Positions 1-7,840 are shown, counted from the first letter of the stretch. The stretch is DNA of 8,284 bases from JBKEDH01 sp047975295 (GCA_047975295.1 JBKEDH010000168.1:1-8284); one strand, 5' to 3'. Made by a program: numbers and translations. Notes: generated by a model not told the origin, from the sequence alone.

Positions 1-225
1 TATAAAAACGATCTTGTTAAAATTCTACTTCCCGAAGAACTTCAAAAAGTCGATAAAGCACTTAGAAGTATAGGCTTGGGCAACTTGGCTGACGAAGGTT
101 TAAAGGCCATTAACCGAACTGGGTACACCTTGTTTTTCTCCAATAACAACTTCATTAAAAATAACATTTTTAGTATTGGTAAGTGTTATTCCGTTTTTTG
201 CCGAGCCAATGGTTATATGGTTTAA
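1..225 (+). pseudogene. Interrupted DUF4197-family gene, internal fragment
   Basis: Frame 1 is open from the window edge to TAA at 223-225. Codons 1-39 read as the middle of a DUF4197 protein: I recognise YKNDLVKILLPEELQKV, then LRSIGLGNLADEGL, then INR. In Bacteroidota, from memory, this family is a roughly 230-residue secreted or lipoprotein of unknown function in which this stretch is followed by NRAAEDAV. Here the match stops after Asn-Arg (about base 117). The remaining 36 codons are simply the antisense of the 3' end of the GH28 gene and do not resemble the family. The N-terminal part lies outside the window; the C-terminal half is not found anywhere in it. The gene is convergent with GH28 and overlaps its last codons. 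It is probably non-functional if the junction is real. The family assignment is from recalled sequence similarity, not from a search. Confidence 0.72.
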
Positions 226-1464
226 GGTGACATTTTCAACTTTTAACTCGGGATAGCCTTCAATAACAATGGCTGCGTTTGAAGCGTTTTTAACGCTTAT
301 ATTTGATAGTGTCACGTTTGATATTTTTGAAGGAAACTGCCCGCTCCCTTCGCCATGGTAATTGGCGGTTACATAAATAGCATCTTCAACATCTAAAAAA
401 TTTATATTTTCAAAATGAATATCTTTTATATAGCCTCCCCTATCAGAATTGGTTTTAAGATAAACACCTCGTTTTAAATATCCGCTTGCTTCACAATTGT
501 AAGCAAAAACGTTTCGCACGCCTGCCGACATTTCACTGCCTATTACTAAAGCGTGCAAGCCTTTGAACCTGCAATTTCTGATGATAATGTTTTCTGACGG
601 CTGTTTGGAATTTGCCCTGCCATCGTGATCTCTTCCGGCTTTAATAGCTATATTATCATCACCATTATCAAAATCTATATTTTCAATCATAACATCGCTT
701 GAATTTTCAATATCAATACCATCGTTGTTTTTGTTGTGTGCATTATATTTTAGGCCTCTTAACGTAATGCTCTTGCTTTTTAATAGGTGAACGCACCAAA
801 ACGGGGCATCTTCTACCGTAACATCTTCAATAAGGATATTTTTTGAATTTACGAATTGAATAAGTTGCGGTCGCAAATAATGTCCATTACCAAAAATACG
901 CTTTTTCACAGGTATTTGATTGTGGTTCATATCCCGGCTTAGTTGTTTTCCTTTTGTTTCGATGGATTTCCATGTCGCCCAAAACCCACCTCCTTCGCCG
1001 TCAATAATACCAGTTCCGGAAATGGCTACATCGGTAACGTTTAAACCATATATCATGGGGCTGTGGTTGTACAGCGTGGTACCTTCCCAACTGGTTAAAA
1101 CTATCGGATAGTCGTCTGGATTGGTTCCAAAAACAAGTTTTGCTCCTTCTTCCAAATGCAATCTTGTATTACTAACAAAATAGATGGAACCATTTAATTT
1201 ATAAGTTCCTTTCGGAACGATTATAACACCTCCATTGTGCTTTTTACAATGTTTCATAGCCTTTTCAAATGCCTGTTTGCAATCTTTAACTCCATCTCCT
1301 TTTGCTCCAAATTTTGTTATTTTAATGGTATCATTTGGAATGGCAGGTAACTTAATTCGGTTTTCAATATGGGCTATTATTGAATCTTTGTTAAGTGCCG
1401 TTTGACCAATACCGTACTGTGTTGCCAAGATTAGGCAGGCTATTAAAAATTGTTTTGTTGGCAT
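100..1464 (-). CDS. GH28 family glycoside hydrolase (polygalacturonase-like), secreted
   Basis: A 454-residue exported enzyme expected to hydrolyse alpha-1,4-galacturonosyl linkages of pectin or pectin oligomers in the periplasm or at the cell surface. A hydrophobic leader (residues 5-20) ends near GIGQ and looks like a signal peptidase I signal. IKITKFGAKGDGVKD (48-61) is the usual start of the right-handed parallel beta-helix. The GH28 active-site blocks are present in order: NNDGID (246-251, canonical NTD), GDDNIAIKAG (268-277), GLHALVIGSEMSAG (302-315, canonical GHG region) and RGVYLK (332-337, canonical RIK). The likely catalytic acids are D248, D269 and D270. The altered NTD, GHG and RIK blocks resemble a Bacteroidota GH28 clade, so endo or exo mode and exact substrate are not settled. 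It is the last gene of the operon, 25 bp after GH105, with no clear Shine-Dalgarno sequence. Its final residues and stop codon lie within the DUF4197 sequence, so the native C-terminus may have been altered by a few residues. Confidence 0.92.
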   Translation of the reverse strand: MPTKQFLIACLILATQYGIGQTALNKDSIIAHIENRIKLPAIPNDTIKITKFGAKGDGVKDCKQAFEKAMKHCKKHNGGVIIVPKGTYKLNGSIYFVSNTRLHLEEGAKLVFGTNPDDYPIVLTSWEGTTLYNHSPMIYGLNVTDVAISGTGIIDGEGGGFWATWKSIETKGKQLSRDMNHNQIPVKKRIFGNGHYLRPQLIQFVNSKNILIEDVTVEDAPFWCVHLLKSKSITLRGLKYNAHNKNNDGIDIENSSDVMIENIDFDNGDDNIAIKAGRDHDGRANSKQPSENIIIRNCRFKGLHALVIGSEMSAGVRNVFAYNCEASGYLKRGVYLKTNSDRGGYIKDIHFENINFLDVEDAIYVTANYHGEGSGQFPSKISNVTLSNISVKNASNAAIVIEGYPELKVENVTLNHITIGSAKNGITLTNTKNVIFNEVVIGEKQGVPSSVNGL

Positions 1465-1489
1465 CTTCTTTATGTTTTATGTTTTGTTT

Positions 1490-2713
1490 CTATTTATTCA
1501 ATTCAATTGCAGCCAAAACAAAAGGCCCAAGAGCATGTGAATTATCGGTTAAAATGGGTTCACTCATATAGTACTCAAATGTTCCGTTCCTATATGGATT
1601 TCCGCCTAATCCGGCACTTTTACATACCTGGGTAATGTGTATTTCGCCATCGTCATCAATTTTAACCAATTTATTTACCAAACCATCAAAGCCCTTATTG
1701 GCCATTTCAATATATTTTTTGGGTAAATAGCTTTTATTGGCACCCTTAGCCAATGCATAAACCAACATTGCCGACCCAGAAGCTTCTAAATAATTTGGTG
1801 CTCTGTCCTGCATATTAGGTACTTGGTACCATAAACCTGTTTCATCTTGATACTTTATTACAGCTTCAGCCAATTCATTTATATAATCGATAAATTGTTG
1901 CCTGTTAGGGTGATTTTCAGGGTAAAAATCTAAAGTATCAACTAATGCCATAGCGTACCACCCTAAGGCACGAAGCCAAAAGTTTGGGGCTGTTCCTGTT
2001 TCTTTATTTGCCCAATCCATTTTTTTGCTTTCATCCCAAGCATGAAAATACAACCCGGTTTCAGCATCTAAAGTATGGTCGTGAAGTAGTTTGAAATGAT
2101 GGGCTATATCGCTTAATTTTTTGCCGTCTTCAAACTGGGTATTATATCGTGCGTAAAAGGGTTGCCCCATGTACAGCCCGTCTAACCACATTTGGTTTGG
2201 GTAAATACGTTTGTGCCAAAATCCACCAGAAGGTGTTCGCAAATGTGTTTCTAACTGTGCCCGTAGGGTTTGAAGTGCCGTTAAATATTTTTGGTCTTTT
2301 GTGTTTTTATAAACATCAAAAAGGATTTTTCCTGCATTAATGTTGTCGATATTATAATCTTCGAGTTTGTAATCTTTAATTTCCCCTTTTTCGTTTATTA
2401 GGGTATCAGCATAGGCTTTTCCATAGTTAAAATAGATTTCTTTTCCTGTTTTTTCATGTAATTTTTGAAGCGCCAAACAGAACATGCCTATTTTGTAATC
2501 CCATTTGGTTTGGATTTTGTCATCGATATTCCATGCTTTCGGATAACGTTTGATAACCGACAGAGCCATTCGCTCTGACCATTTTAGGGTGTCTGAAATG
2601 GTGAGTTGTTTTGTTGGCTGTTCTGTTTTAACTTCTTTTTTTCCTTCTTTACAATTTAAAAGGAACAGTATGGCAAATGTGCAGATACTTATTTTTAAAA
2701 TTATTGGTTTCAT
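1490..2713 (-). CDS. GH105 unsaturated rhamnogalacturonyl/glucuronyl hydrolase (YteR-like), lipoprotein
   Basis: A 407-residue enzyme of family GH105 (PF07470, alpha6/alpha6 barrel) that removes the 4,5-unsaturated uronic acid from the non-reducing end of oligosaccharides released by polysaccharide lyases. The leader ends in the lipobox LLNC with Cys21, followed by a charged linker, so it is probably anchored in a membrane. MWLDG (175-179) contains D178, which aligns by motif with the catalytic Asp143 of Bacillus YteR. Other family blocks are FWLRALGWYAMALVD (245-259), YLEASGSAM (308-316) and YRNGTFEYYMSEP (374-386). The length is normal once the leader is allowed for. It lies 305 bp after susD and 25 bp before the GH28 gene, in the same direction. 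GH105 enzymes act on rhamnogalacturonan, homogalacturonan or, in some marine PULs, ulvan products; the GH28 neighbour favours pectin. No lyase that would make its substrate is in the window. Confidence 0.93.
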   Translation of the reverse strand: MKPIILKISICTFAILFLLNCKEGKKEVKTEQPTKQLTISDTLKWSERMALSVIKRYPKAWNIDDKIQTKWDYKIGMFCLALQKLHEKTGKEIYFNYGKAYADTLINEKGEIKDYKLEDYNIDNINAGKILFDVYKNTKDQKYLTALQTLRAQLETHLRTPSGGFWHKRIYPNQMWLDGLYMGQPFYARYNTQFEDGKKLSDIAHHFKLLHDHTLDAETGLYFHAWDESKKMDWANKETGTAPNFWLRALGWYAMALVDTLDFYPENHPNRQQFIDYINELAEAVIKYQDETGLWYQVPNMQDRAPNYLEASGSAMLVYALAKGANKSYLPKKYIEMANKGFDGLVNKLVKIDDDGEIHITQVCKSAGLGGNPYRNGTFEYYMSEPILTDNSHALGPFVLAAIELNK

Positions 2714-2794
2714 CTCTAATTTAAACTTATTAGTGTTTTTGGTCTGTTGTTATTTTTCAACTAAGAAAATGAGTTTCATAAAGAAATTTAAGTG

Positions 2795-2862
2795 GTAACC
2801 TTTATTTATATTCGATTTTAGAGTATTATTCTACATTAATTCTAATGTAAAGAGCAGGTTAC
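2795..2862 (-). repeat. Nested inverted repeats upstream of GH105
   Basis: An inner perfect inverted repeat, TACATTA (2832-2838) and TAATGTA (2843-2849), is separated by 4 bases. It is enclosed by an outer pair, GTAACCT (2795-2801) and AGGTTAC (2856-2862). The inner element has the size of a dimeric regulator's operator. Both pairs together could instead form a branched RNA leader about 80 to 150 bases before the GH105 start. Which of the two, if either, is functional cannot be read from one sequence, since AT-rich spacers produce short inverted repeats by chance. Confidence 0.35.
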
Positions 2863-2930
2863 AACAAAATAATTTATACGCCAACAATAGAGTTGGTTTC
2901 TCTTTTTTTATCGTGACGATACAATTATTG

Positions 2931-2972
2931 AAAATGTTTAAACCTGATTTTAAAACCAGATTTAAACATTTT
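2931..2972 (-). terminator. Long stem-loop after susD, probable attenuator or leaky terminator
   Basis: The arms 2931-2946 and 2957-2972 pair over 16 positions around a 10-base centre. The one mismatch on the plus strand (C2943 with A2960) becomes a G-U wobble in the minus-strand RNA, and the next inner pair (2947 with 2956) also becomes a U-G wobble. The hairpin is therefore nearly unbroken only in the RNA that comes from susCD. It starts about 45 bases after the susD stop. The base of the stem ends in four U residues but no longer U-tract follows, so it may be a weak terminator or an RNA-stabilising 3' end rather than a strong stop. Confidence 0.6.
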
Positions 2973-3018
2973 ACTAATATGGAATTAAAATAATTTCCTA
3001 GGCTATATAATTTAGTAC

Positions 3019-4635
3019 TTAATTATACGCCGGATTTTGAGGATAATCTTTATTTTGATTAAGGTCGATGGCATCTTGTGGTATGGGTCTTAATATTTTA
3101 AGCTCGCCATTTGCTCCGTTAAAGTTTCCGGCTTCAACCAAATAATGATGTGCCGATGCTCTTTCTACAAGTTTACCGGTTCTTTTTAGGTCGAACCATC
3201 TGTGGTATTCGCCAAATAATTCACGTCCTCTTTCATCGAGAATATAATCGATATCAAATTCAGCAGGAGTTGCATCAACTACACCGGCTCTACCTCTTAC
3301 TTTATTTAATCGCATTAATCCCGTTGTTGGGTCTCCAGATTTTAAATAAGCTTCGGCTGCAATTAAATAGGTTTCCCCAAGCCTCGATAGTACAATATCC
3401 CTTGTACTTGGCCTTTCTCCACTAAAAGGAGCTTTCGGATCGTCGAACTTTTTAGCCGGTATGGTTTGATAATCTGATGAAAAACCAAAGGATGGTACAT
3501 ATTCGCCATAAGGATGAATTTCTGCTTTAGGATTTGCTAATGCATAGGCAGCCAATTCTGTACTGGAAACCCATGAAGGTTGATAATACTCTGTAACGGT
3601 TAATGAACTTAAATCGGCTACATCATAAAAGTCATAATATCTTTCATAAACCTCTATCATAAAAGTAGTAGTGTACCGTTGATCATCTTGGGTAAAAAGA
3701 TCAATAGCAAACTGCGTAGCACAAAGTGTATATGTTCTATGTGGTGCATCTCCTGCTACTTCCGATCCACCTTGATATGAAGAGAAAAAAGCACTTTGTC
3801 TGTTACCTAATTGAGTTGGATTGGTACTTGTTGATGCTGCCGAGTATTGAACGGAAAATAATATTTCATCGTTCATTTGATTGTCAGGACTCCAAAGTTC
3901 ATCAAACGGAATGGTTAAATCTTGTCCAGCAATAGCAGCATCGGCCAAACTTGCAGCTGTAGAAAAATCGGTTGTACTACCAAACAACTCGTATCCTCTT
4001 GTTAAATAAACTTTTGCTAACAAATGTTGTACGCTTCTTTTGGTAACTCTGCCTATAAAGGCATCTTCACTTACCACATCTAAAGCTATTTCCAGTTCAG
4101 AAATAATGAAACTATATATCTCTTCCGCTGAATTTCTATCGAATGCCGTAATTGGTCCATCGATAAAATCAGTAACTAAAGACACACCACCATACGTTTG
4201 CACTAATAGAAAATAAGCATTAGCTCGTAAATATTTAACCTCGCCCAATAATCTTTGTAAATTTGGGGTTTGCTCAGTTAAATCGCCATAATACATTGCT
4301 GTATTTGCTGTTTGTATAGCTTTATAGCAGGTATTATAAATATGATCTACCCCTTGCGAAGAAGGGTTTAACTCTGTGTATTGTGCCAATCCTTCTGGCT
4401 CGGGTGTTCTTCCTTGAGCATACAAATCTGTCCCTGAACAAAACATAAAAGCATCGCCACCGTAAATTTCGCGTAATTGCGAATAATTTGCATTTACTAA
4501 CGAATTAAATCCTTCAGCTGTAATATAAAAATCTTCAGCTGTTGTGTTCGATAGATTTTCTTCTTCTAAAAAATCGTTACAAGAAGAGAAAATAGAAGTT
4601 ATTAAAGCTGCCAAAATTATATATCTTTTTTTCAT
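3019..4635 (-). CDS. SusD-like (RagB/SusD family) glycan-binding outer-membrane lipoprotein
   Basis: A 538-residue surface lipoprotein that binds oligosaccharides and caps the SusC-like transporter encoded just upstream. I chose the ATG at 4633-4635, which gives the compact leader MKKRYIILAALITSIFSSC with lipidated Cys19. The longer reading frame starting at 4659 would overlap the susC end and add eight residues (MLNFKKRI) that only encode the susC tail in another frame. Family blocks in order, numbered from the chosen start: the SusD-like N-terminus after NDFLEEE (20-26), EVKYLRANAYFLLVQTYGG (132-150), STRDIVLSRLGETYLIAAEA (410-429, helical TPR-like), DERGRELFGEYHRWFDLKR (467-485) and RPIPQ near the end (516-520). 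Length is typical. The gap to susC is 10 bp with an A-rich ribosome-binding region. Ligand specificity cannot be read directly; pectin oligomers are inferred from the neighbouring enzymes. Confidence 0.95.
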   Translation of the reverse strand: MKKRYIILAALITSIFSSCNDFLEEENLSNTTAEDFYITAEGFNSLVNANYSQLREIYGGDAFMFCSGTDLYAQGRTPEPEGLAQYTELNPSSQGVDHIYNTCYKAIQTANTAMYYGDLTEQTPNLQRLLGEVKYLRANAYFLLVQTYGGVSLVTDFIDGPITAFDRNSAEEIYSFIISELEIALDVVSEDAFIGRVTKRSVQHLLAKVYLTRGYELFGSTTDFSTAASLADAAIAGQDLTIPFDELWSPDNQMNDEILFSVQYSAASTSTNPTQLGNRQSAFFSSYQGGSEVAGDAPHRTYTLCATQFAIDLFTQDDQRYTTTFMIEVYERYYDFYDVADLSSLTVTEYYQPSWVSSTELAAYALANPKAEIHPYGEYVPSFGFSSDYQTIPAKKFDDPKAPFSGERPSTRDIVLSRLGETYLIAAEAYLKSGDPTTGLMRLNKVRGRAGVVDATPAEFDIDYILDERGRELFGEYHRWFDLKRTGKLVERASAHHYLVEAGNFNGANGELKILRPIPQDAIDLNQNKDYPQNPAYN

Positions 4636-4645
4636 TATTCTTTTT

Positions 4646-7600
4646 TTAAAATTTAACACTTAAACCTAACTGATATGTTACAAATGCAACTCTACCGGTT
4701 TCTAAGTCTGCCGAAGCCCACTCTGGATCGTAACCATCATAATCTGTAAAGACAAATGGATTTAAAATATTGGCATACACACGAAGCTTTTTAATTTTAA
4801 GTTGTTCTACAATCTTATCGTTAAAATTATAGCCAAGTGATATATTTTTCACTTTCACAAACGATGCATCTTTATAATAACCCACTCCATTATTTCTCCA
4901 ATATGTTCCGGTATTCCTTGGCTGTGGATACTTATTGGAATATTGAGCAGGAAGCCCAGCATCATTTTCTGGCACATACCAAGTAATGTTTTGTTTTTGA
5001 CGCCCCCTATCACGCACATCGGTAAAATTGGCATGGAACGGGCTATACACAAAAGAACCTTGATTGGTAATAATGGAAGCCGAAATATCAAAATTTTTCA
5101 CTCTTAATTTCGTAAATAAGCTACCTGTCCAGTCTGGATCACTCGACCCCAATATTACGCGGTCATCATCCGGGTCAATTCTACCATCATTGTTTACATC
5201 GACAACTTTTGCCTGACCTTCGGATTGACCATATGATGATGCTTCTGAAGCTTGGCTGGCCTGCCAAATGCCATCAAAAATATAGTTGTAATGTGCATCG
5301 ATAGATTCACCTATAAACCATCCATTACCAACATCATCCACTTCGTTTTGGCCATAAAGAGATTCAATGGTATTTGTATTATTAGTATAGGTTAAATTAA
5401 CTTCCCAAGATACATCCTCTTTTTGTATCACTCTTGTATTTAAACCAATTTCTACACCCTTATTTCTAACAGAACTTACATTGGCATTAATAAACTCGTA
5501 ACCTGTTTCTCTGGGTAATTGCTGTTGTGATAATAAATCTTCCGAAAGTCTGTTATAAACATCTATACTACCGCTAATTCTGTTATTTATAAAACCAAAA
5601 TCCAAACCAAAATTCCATTCTTTTGTTTTTTCCCAAGATAGTAATGTATTGGCTATGGAACTGGGTAAAAAGCCTGTTGCTACACTTCCGTTAAAATCGT
5701 AAAATGTTTGTAAATCGAGTGTATTTAAGGTTGAATATGGAGTTATTACATTGTTTCCTGTAAATCCGTAACCAACTCGTAGTTTTAAATTTGAAATAGA
5801 TTTTGAATCACTCATAAAATCTTCTCCAGAAATTTTCCATGCAATAGCTCCCGACGGGAATGAGTCCCACCGGTTATCTTCTGTAAATAACGAAGATCCA
5901 TCCCATCTGTTAGATAAGGTTATTAAGTACTTATCTTTATACGAATAGTTTAAACGGGCTGCAAATGAACTTAAAGTTTGCTTTATATAATTTGTTCCTA
6001 AATTGAAAGAAGACTGGCTTCCTGACCCTAAATTATAAAACCCTGTATCAAAAGGTTGGTTCCTTGAGCTGGCGAAAGAAGTTTCGATTCTATTAGAATA
6101 TAAACTCTGAAGACCTAAAAACTTAACATTATGGTCTTTATTGAAGGTATAATCGATATTAAATTGATTGTCCCACGTGTAACTAAAGTTTTCAGACTTA
6201 ATAATTTCAGCCGATGGCAAATTATTATTACTAATACCTACATTTGTAAGCGCTCCCCAAGCCAAGCCTTGCCTCCATGTATCCAATCCTGGAGAAAACG
6301 TTGTTTTAAAAGATAACCACTTTATAGGTTGGTACTGAAAATAAATAGTTCCTATAGCATTCCATCGTCTTGTTTTGTCCGACGAATTGGCAATCTCAAG
6401 CAATGGGTTAAAAGTACTTGTTTTATTAATGGCAAAATCTCCACTAGTTGGGTAAGTTAATTTACCAGGTTGAGGAAATAATTCACCAACTATTTCATTT
6501 CCATTATCATCAACAGCCCAAGGACTTAAAAACGGATTCAATCTAAAGGCTTCACGCATAGCAAGGTTGCTACCCAATTGATTTTCGGAAAGTGCTACGG
6601 TAAAGTTAGCTCCGGTTGAAAATTTGTCGTTAATTTTATGGTTTACACCCAATTTTAAGGTGTATTTATCTAATTCTTCATTTTCTATATTACCCGTCTC
6701 CCGTTGGTAGCCCAAACCAAAATTATAAGCTACCCCATTATCTGCTCTACCTGTAATAGAAAGGTAATTGTTTTGTTGGATACCACTTTTTAAAACGGCA
6801 TCATACCAATTGAACGTATCGTTATTTTCGGCACGGCTAATAAAAAGAGGATTTCCTCCAGCTCCATAAGCTGTAAATAACTCTGCAGGATCAATAATTC
6901 CGTTACTATTGGCATCTGATGCGGTAGCCAAATAAGCCGAACGATGGTAGTACCACCATTTTTCTCCATCCATCATTTCGGGTAAACGTGCCACTTCTTT
7001 TACACCAAAAAAGGTATCAAATGTAACATTCATACTTCCTTTGGCACTAGACCCACTTTTGGTTGTCACAATTACAACTCCGTTAGAACCTCTTGAACCA
7101 TAAATTGCAGTAGATGATGCATCTTTTAAAACATCTATTTGCGCTATATCTTGAGGATTTAAAAAGTCTATACCGTCTGTTGGCACACCATCTACAACAT
7201 ACAAAGGTTCTCCACCTGCTATGGAACTTTGTCCTCTAATAGTTATATCGAAACCGTCTCCAAGACGCCCTGTTGAATTGTTAATTTGAACACCAGCAAC
7301 GTTACCTTGAATAGATTCAAGTGGATTGGTTAGATTACGTTCAGTTAACGATTCTGCATCTAACGTTCCAACAGAACCTGTTAAATCAGATTTTTTTACG
7401 GTACCATAACCAACAACTACAACTTCATCTAACAAGCCTGCTTCTTCTTCCATAGAAATGTTTATAGATAATTGCTTTCCAACGGTTATTTCCTTCGTTT
7501 TATAACCCATATAACTAAACACCAAAATATCGATTGAAGCTACATTAACGGAATAGTTACCATCAAAATCGGTAGTTGTTCCTGTAGTTGTGTTTTTAAT

Positions 7601-7744
7601 TATAATAGAAACTCCTGGAAGTGGCATCCCTGTTTCATCTGTAACTGTACCTGAAATACTTGTTGTGTTTTGGGCATAAATTGGTAGACATAAAAATACT
7701 CCCAATAGAAAGTAATAATATTTAAAATTCCTTTTTGTTTTCAT
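4646..7744 (-). CDS. SusC-like TonB-linked outer-membrane transporter (SusC/RagA family)
   Basis: A 1032-residue TonB-dependent importer for oligosaccharides. It has a signal peptide (1-25, ending PIYAQ), a CarboxypepD_reg-like domain (about 28-98, with ISGTVTDETGMPLPGVSI and FSYMGYKTKEI), a TonB-box-like segment DEVVVVGYG (106-114) and a plug domain (about 115-230) with IRGQSSIAGGEPLYVVDGVP and LKDASSTAIYGSRGSNGV. The remainder is a beta-barrel ending in LSVKF with the C-terminal Phe usual for outer-membrane insertion. Two calcium-type loops are visible: D277 to E288 (DANSNGIIDPAE) and D849 to D860 (DVNNDGRIDPDD); the second is common in SusC proteins. It is the first gene of the operon, preceded by a consensus promoter and a LacI-type operator about 100 bp upstream. 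No Shine-Dalgarno sequence is evident. No extra N-terminal signalling domain for an anti-sigma factor is present. Confidence 0.96.
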   Translation of the reverse strand: MKTKRNFKYYYFLLGVFLCLPIYAQNTTSISGTVTDETGMPLPGVSIIIKNTTTGTTTDFDGNYSVNVASIDILVFSYMGYKTKEITVGKQLSINISMEEEAGLLDEVVVVGYGTVKKSDLTGSVGTLDAESLTERNLTNPLESIQGNVAGVQINNSTGRLGDGFDITIRGQSSIAGGEPLYVVDGVPTDGIDFLNPQDIAQIDVLKDASSTAIYGSRGSNGVVIVTTKSGSSAKGSMNVTFDTFFGVKEVARLPEMMDGEKWWYYHRSAYLATASDANSNGIIDPAELFTAYGAGGNPLFISRAENNDTFNWYDAVLKSGIQQNNYLSITGRADNGVAYNFGLGYQRETGNIENEELDKYTLKLGVNHKINDKFSTGANFTVALSENQLGSNLAMREAFRLNPFLSPWAVDDNGNEIVGELFPQPGKLTYPTSGDFAINKTSTFNPLLEIANSSDKTRRWNAIGTIYFQYQPIKWLSFKTTFSPGLDTWRQGLAWGALTNVGISNNNLPSAEIIKSENFSYTWDNQFNIDYTFNKDHNVKFLGLQSLYSNRIETSFASSRNQPFDTGFYNLGSGSQSSFNLGTNYIKQTLSSFAARLNYSYKDKYLITLSNRWDGSSLFTEDNRWDSFPSGAIAWKISGEDFMSDSKSISNLKLRVGYGFTGNNVITPYSTLNTLDLQTFYDFNGSVATGFLPSSIANTLLSWEKTKEWNFGLDFGFINNRISGSIDVYNRLSEDLLSQQQLPRETGYEFINANVSSVRNKGVEIGLNTRVIQKEDVSWEVNLTYTNNTNTIESLYGQNEVDDVGNGWFIGESIDAHYNYIFDGIWQASQASEASSYGQSEGQAKVVDVNNDGRIDPDDDRVILGSSDPDWTGSLFTKLRVKNFDISASIITNQGSFVYSPFHANFTDVRDRGRQKQNITWYVPENDAGLPAQYSNKYPQPRNTGTYWRNNGVGYYKDASFVKVKNISLGYNFNDKIVEQLKIKKLRVYANILNPFVFTDYDGYDPEWASADLETGRVAFVTYQLGLSVKF

Positions 7745-7840
7745 ACTTATTTAGTTTTAGGTTATCCATTTTAGTTTTTAAATGAGTTATTTACATTACT
7801 TTATCTGTTTCTTTCCATAGGTAGTATTTTTAAATTATAA

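Larger units (their letters stand above)
2714..3018. other. susD to GH105 intergenic region (305 bp), structured, without a gene
   Basis: No credible coding sequence on either strand. It contains, from right to left along the minus-strand transcript, the long hairpin at 2931-2972, an 11-bp palindrome ATCGTGACGAT (2910-2920), a short hairpin CCAAC/GTTGG (2881-2896) and the nested inverted repeats at 2795-2862. I looked for a minus-strand Bacteroidota promoter (TTG, about 19 bp, TAnnTTTG). The only near match is TTATTTTG at 2865-2872, which breaks the TA and has no TTG at the proper distance. This favours co-transcription of GH105 and GH28 with susCD over a separate promoter. Confidence 0.6.

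Noticed and set aside
1435..1437. LIAC at residues 7-10 of the GH28 protein as a lipobox (Cys10).
   Set aside because: The hydrophobic stretch before the Cys would be far too short, and hydrophobic residues continue after it. A signal peptidase I site near residue 20 fits better.
2865..2872. TTATTTTG on the minus strand as a separate GH105 promoter.
   Set aside because: It breaks the essential TA of TAnnTTTG and has no TTG about 19 bp upstream.
2881..2910. Short hairpin CCAAC/GTTGG followed by a T-rich run on the plus strand, like an intrinsic terminator.
   Set aside because: The stem is only 5 bp and it would terminate a plus-strand transcript, for which no gene exists here. On the minus strand no U-tract follows.
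4636..4659. Upstream ATG for SusD that adds eight residues and overlaps susC by 14 bases.
   Set aside because: The extra residues come from the susC tail and stop region in another frame. The inner ATG at 4633-4635 gives a normal lipoprotein leader with a 10-bp gap.
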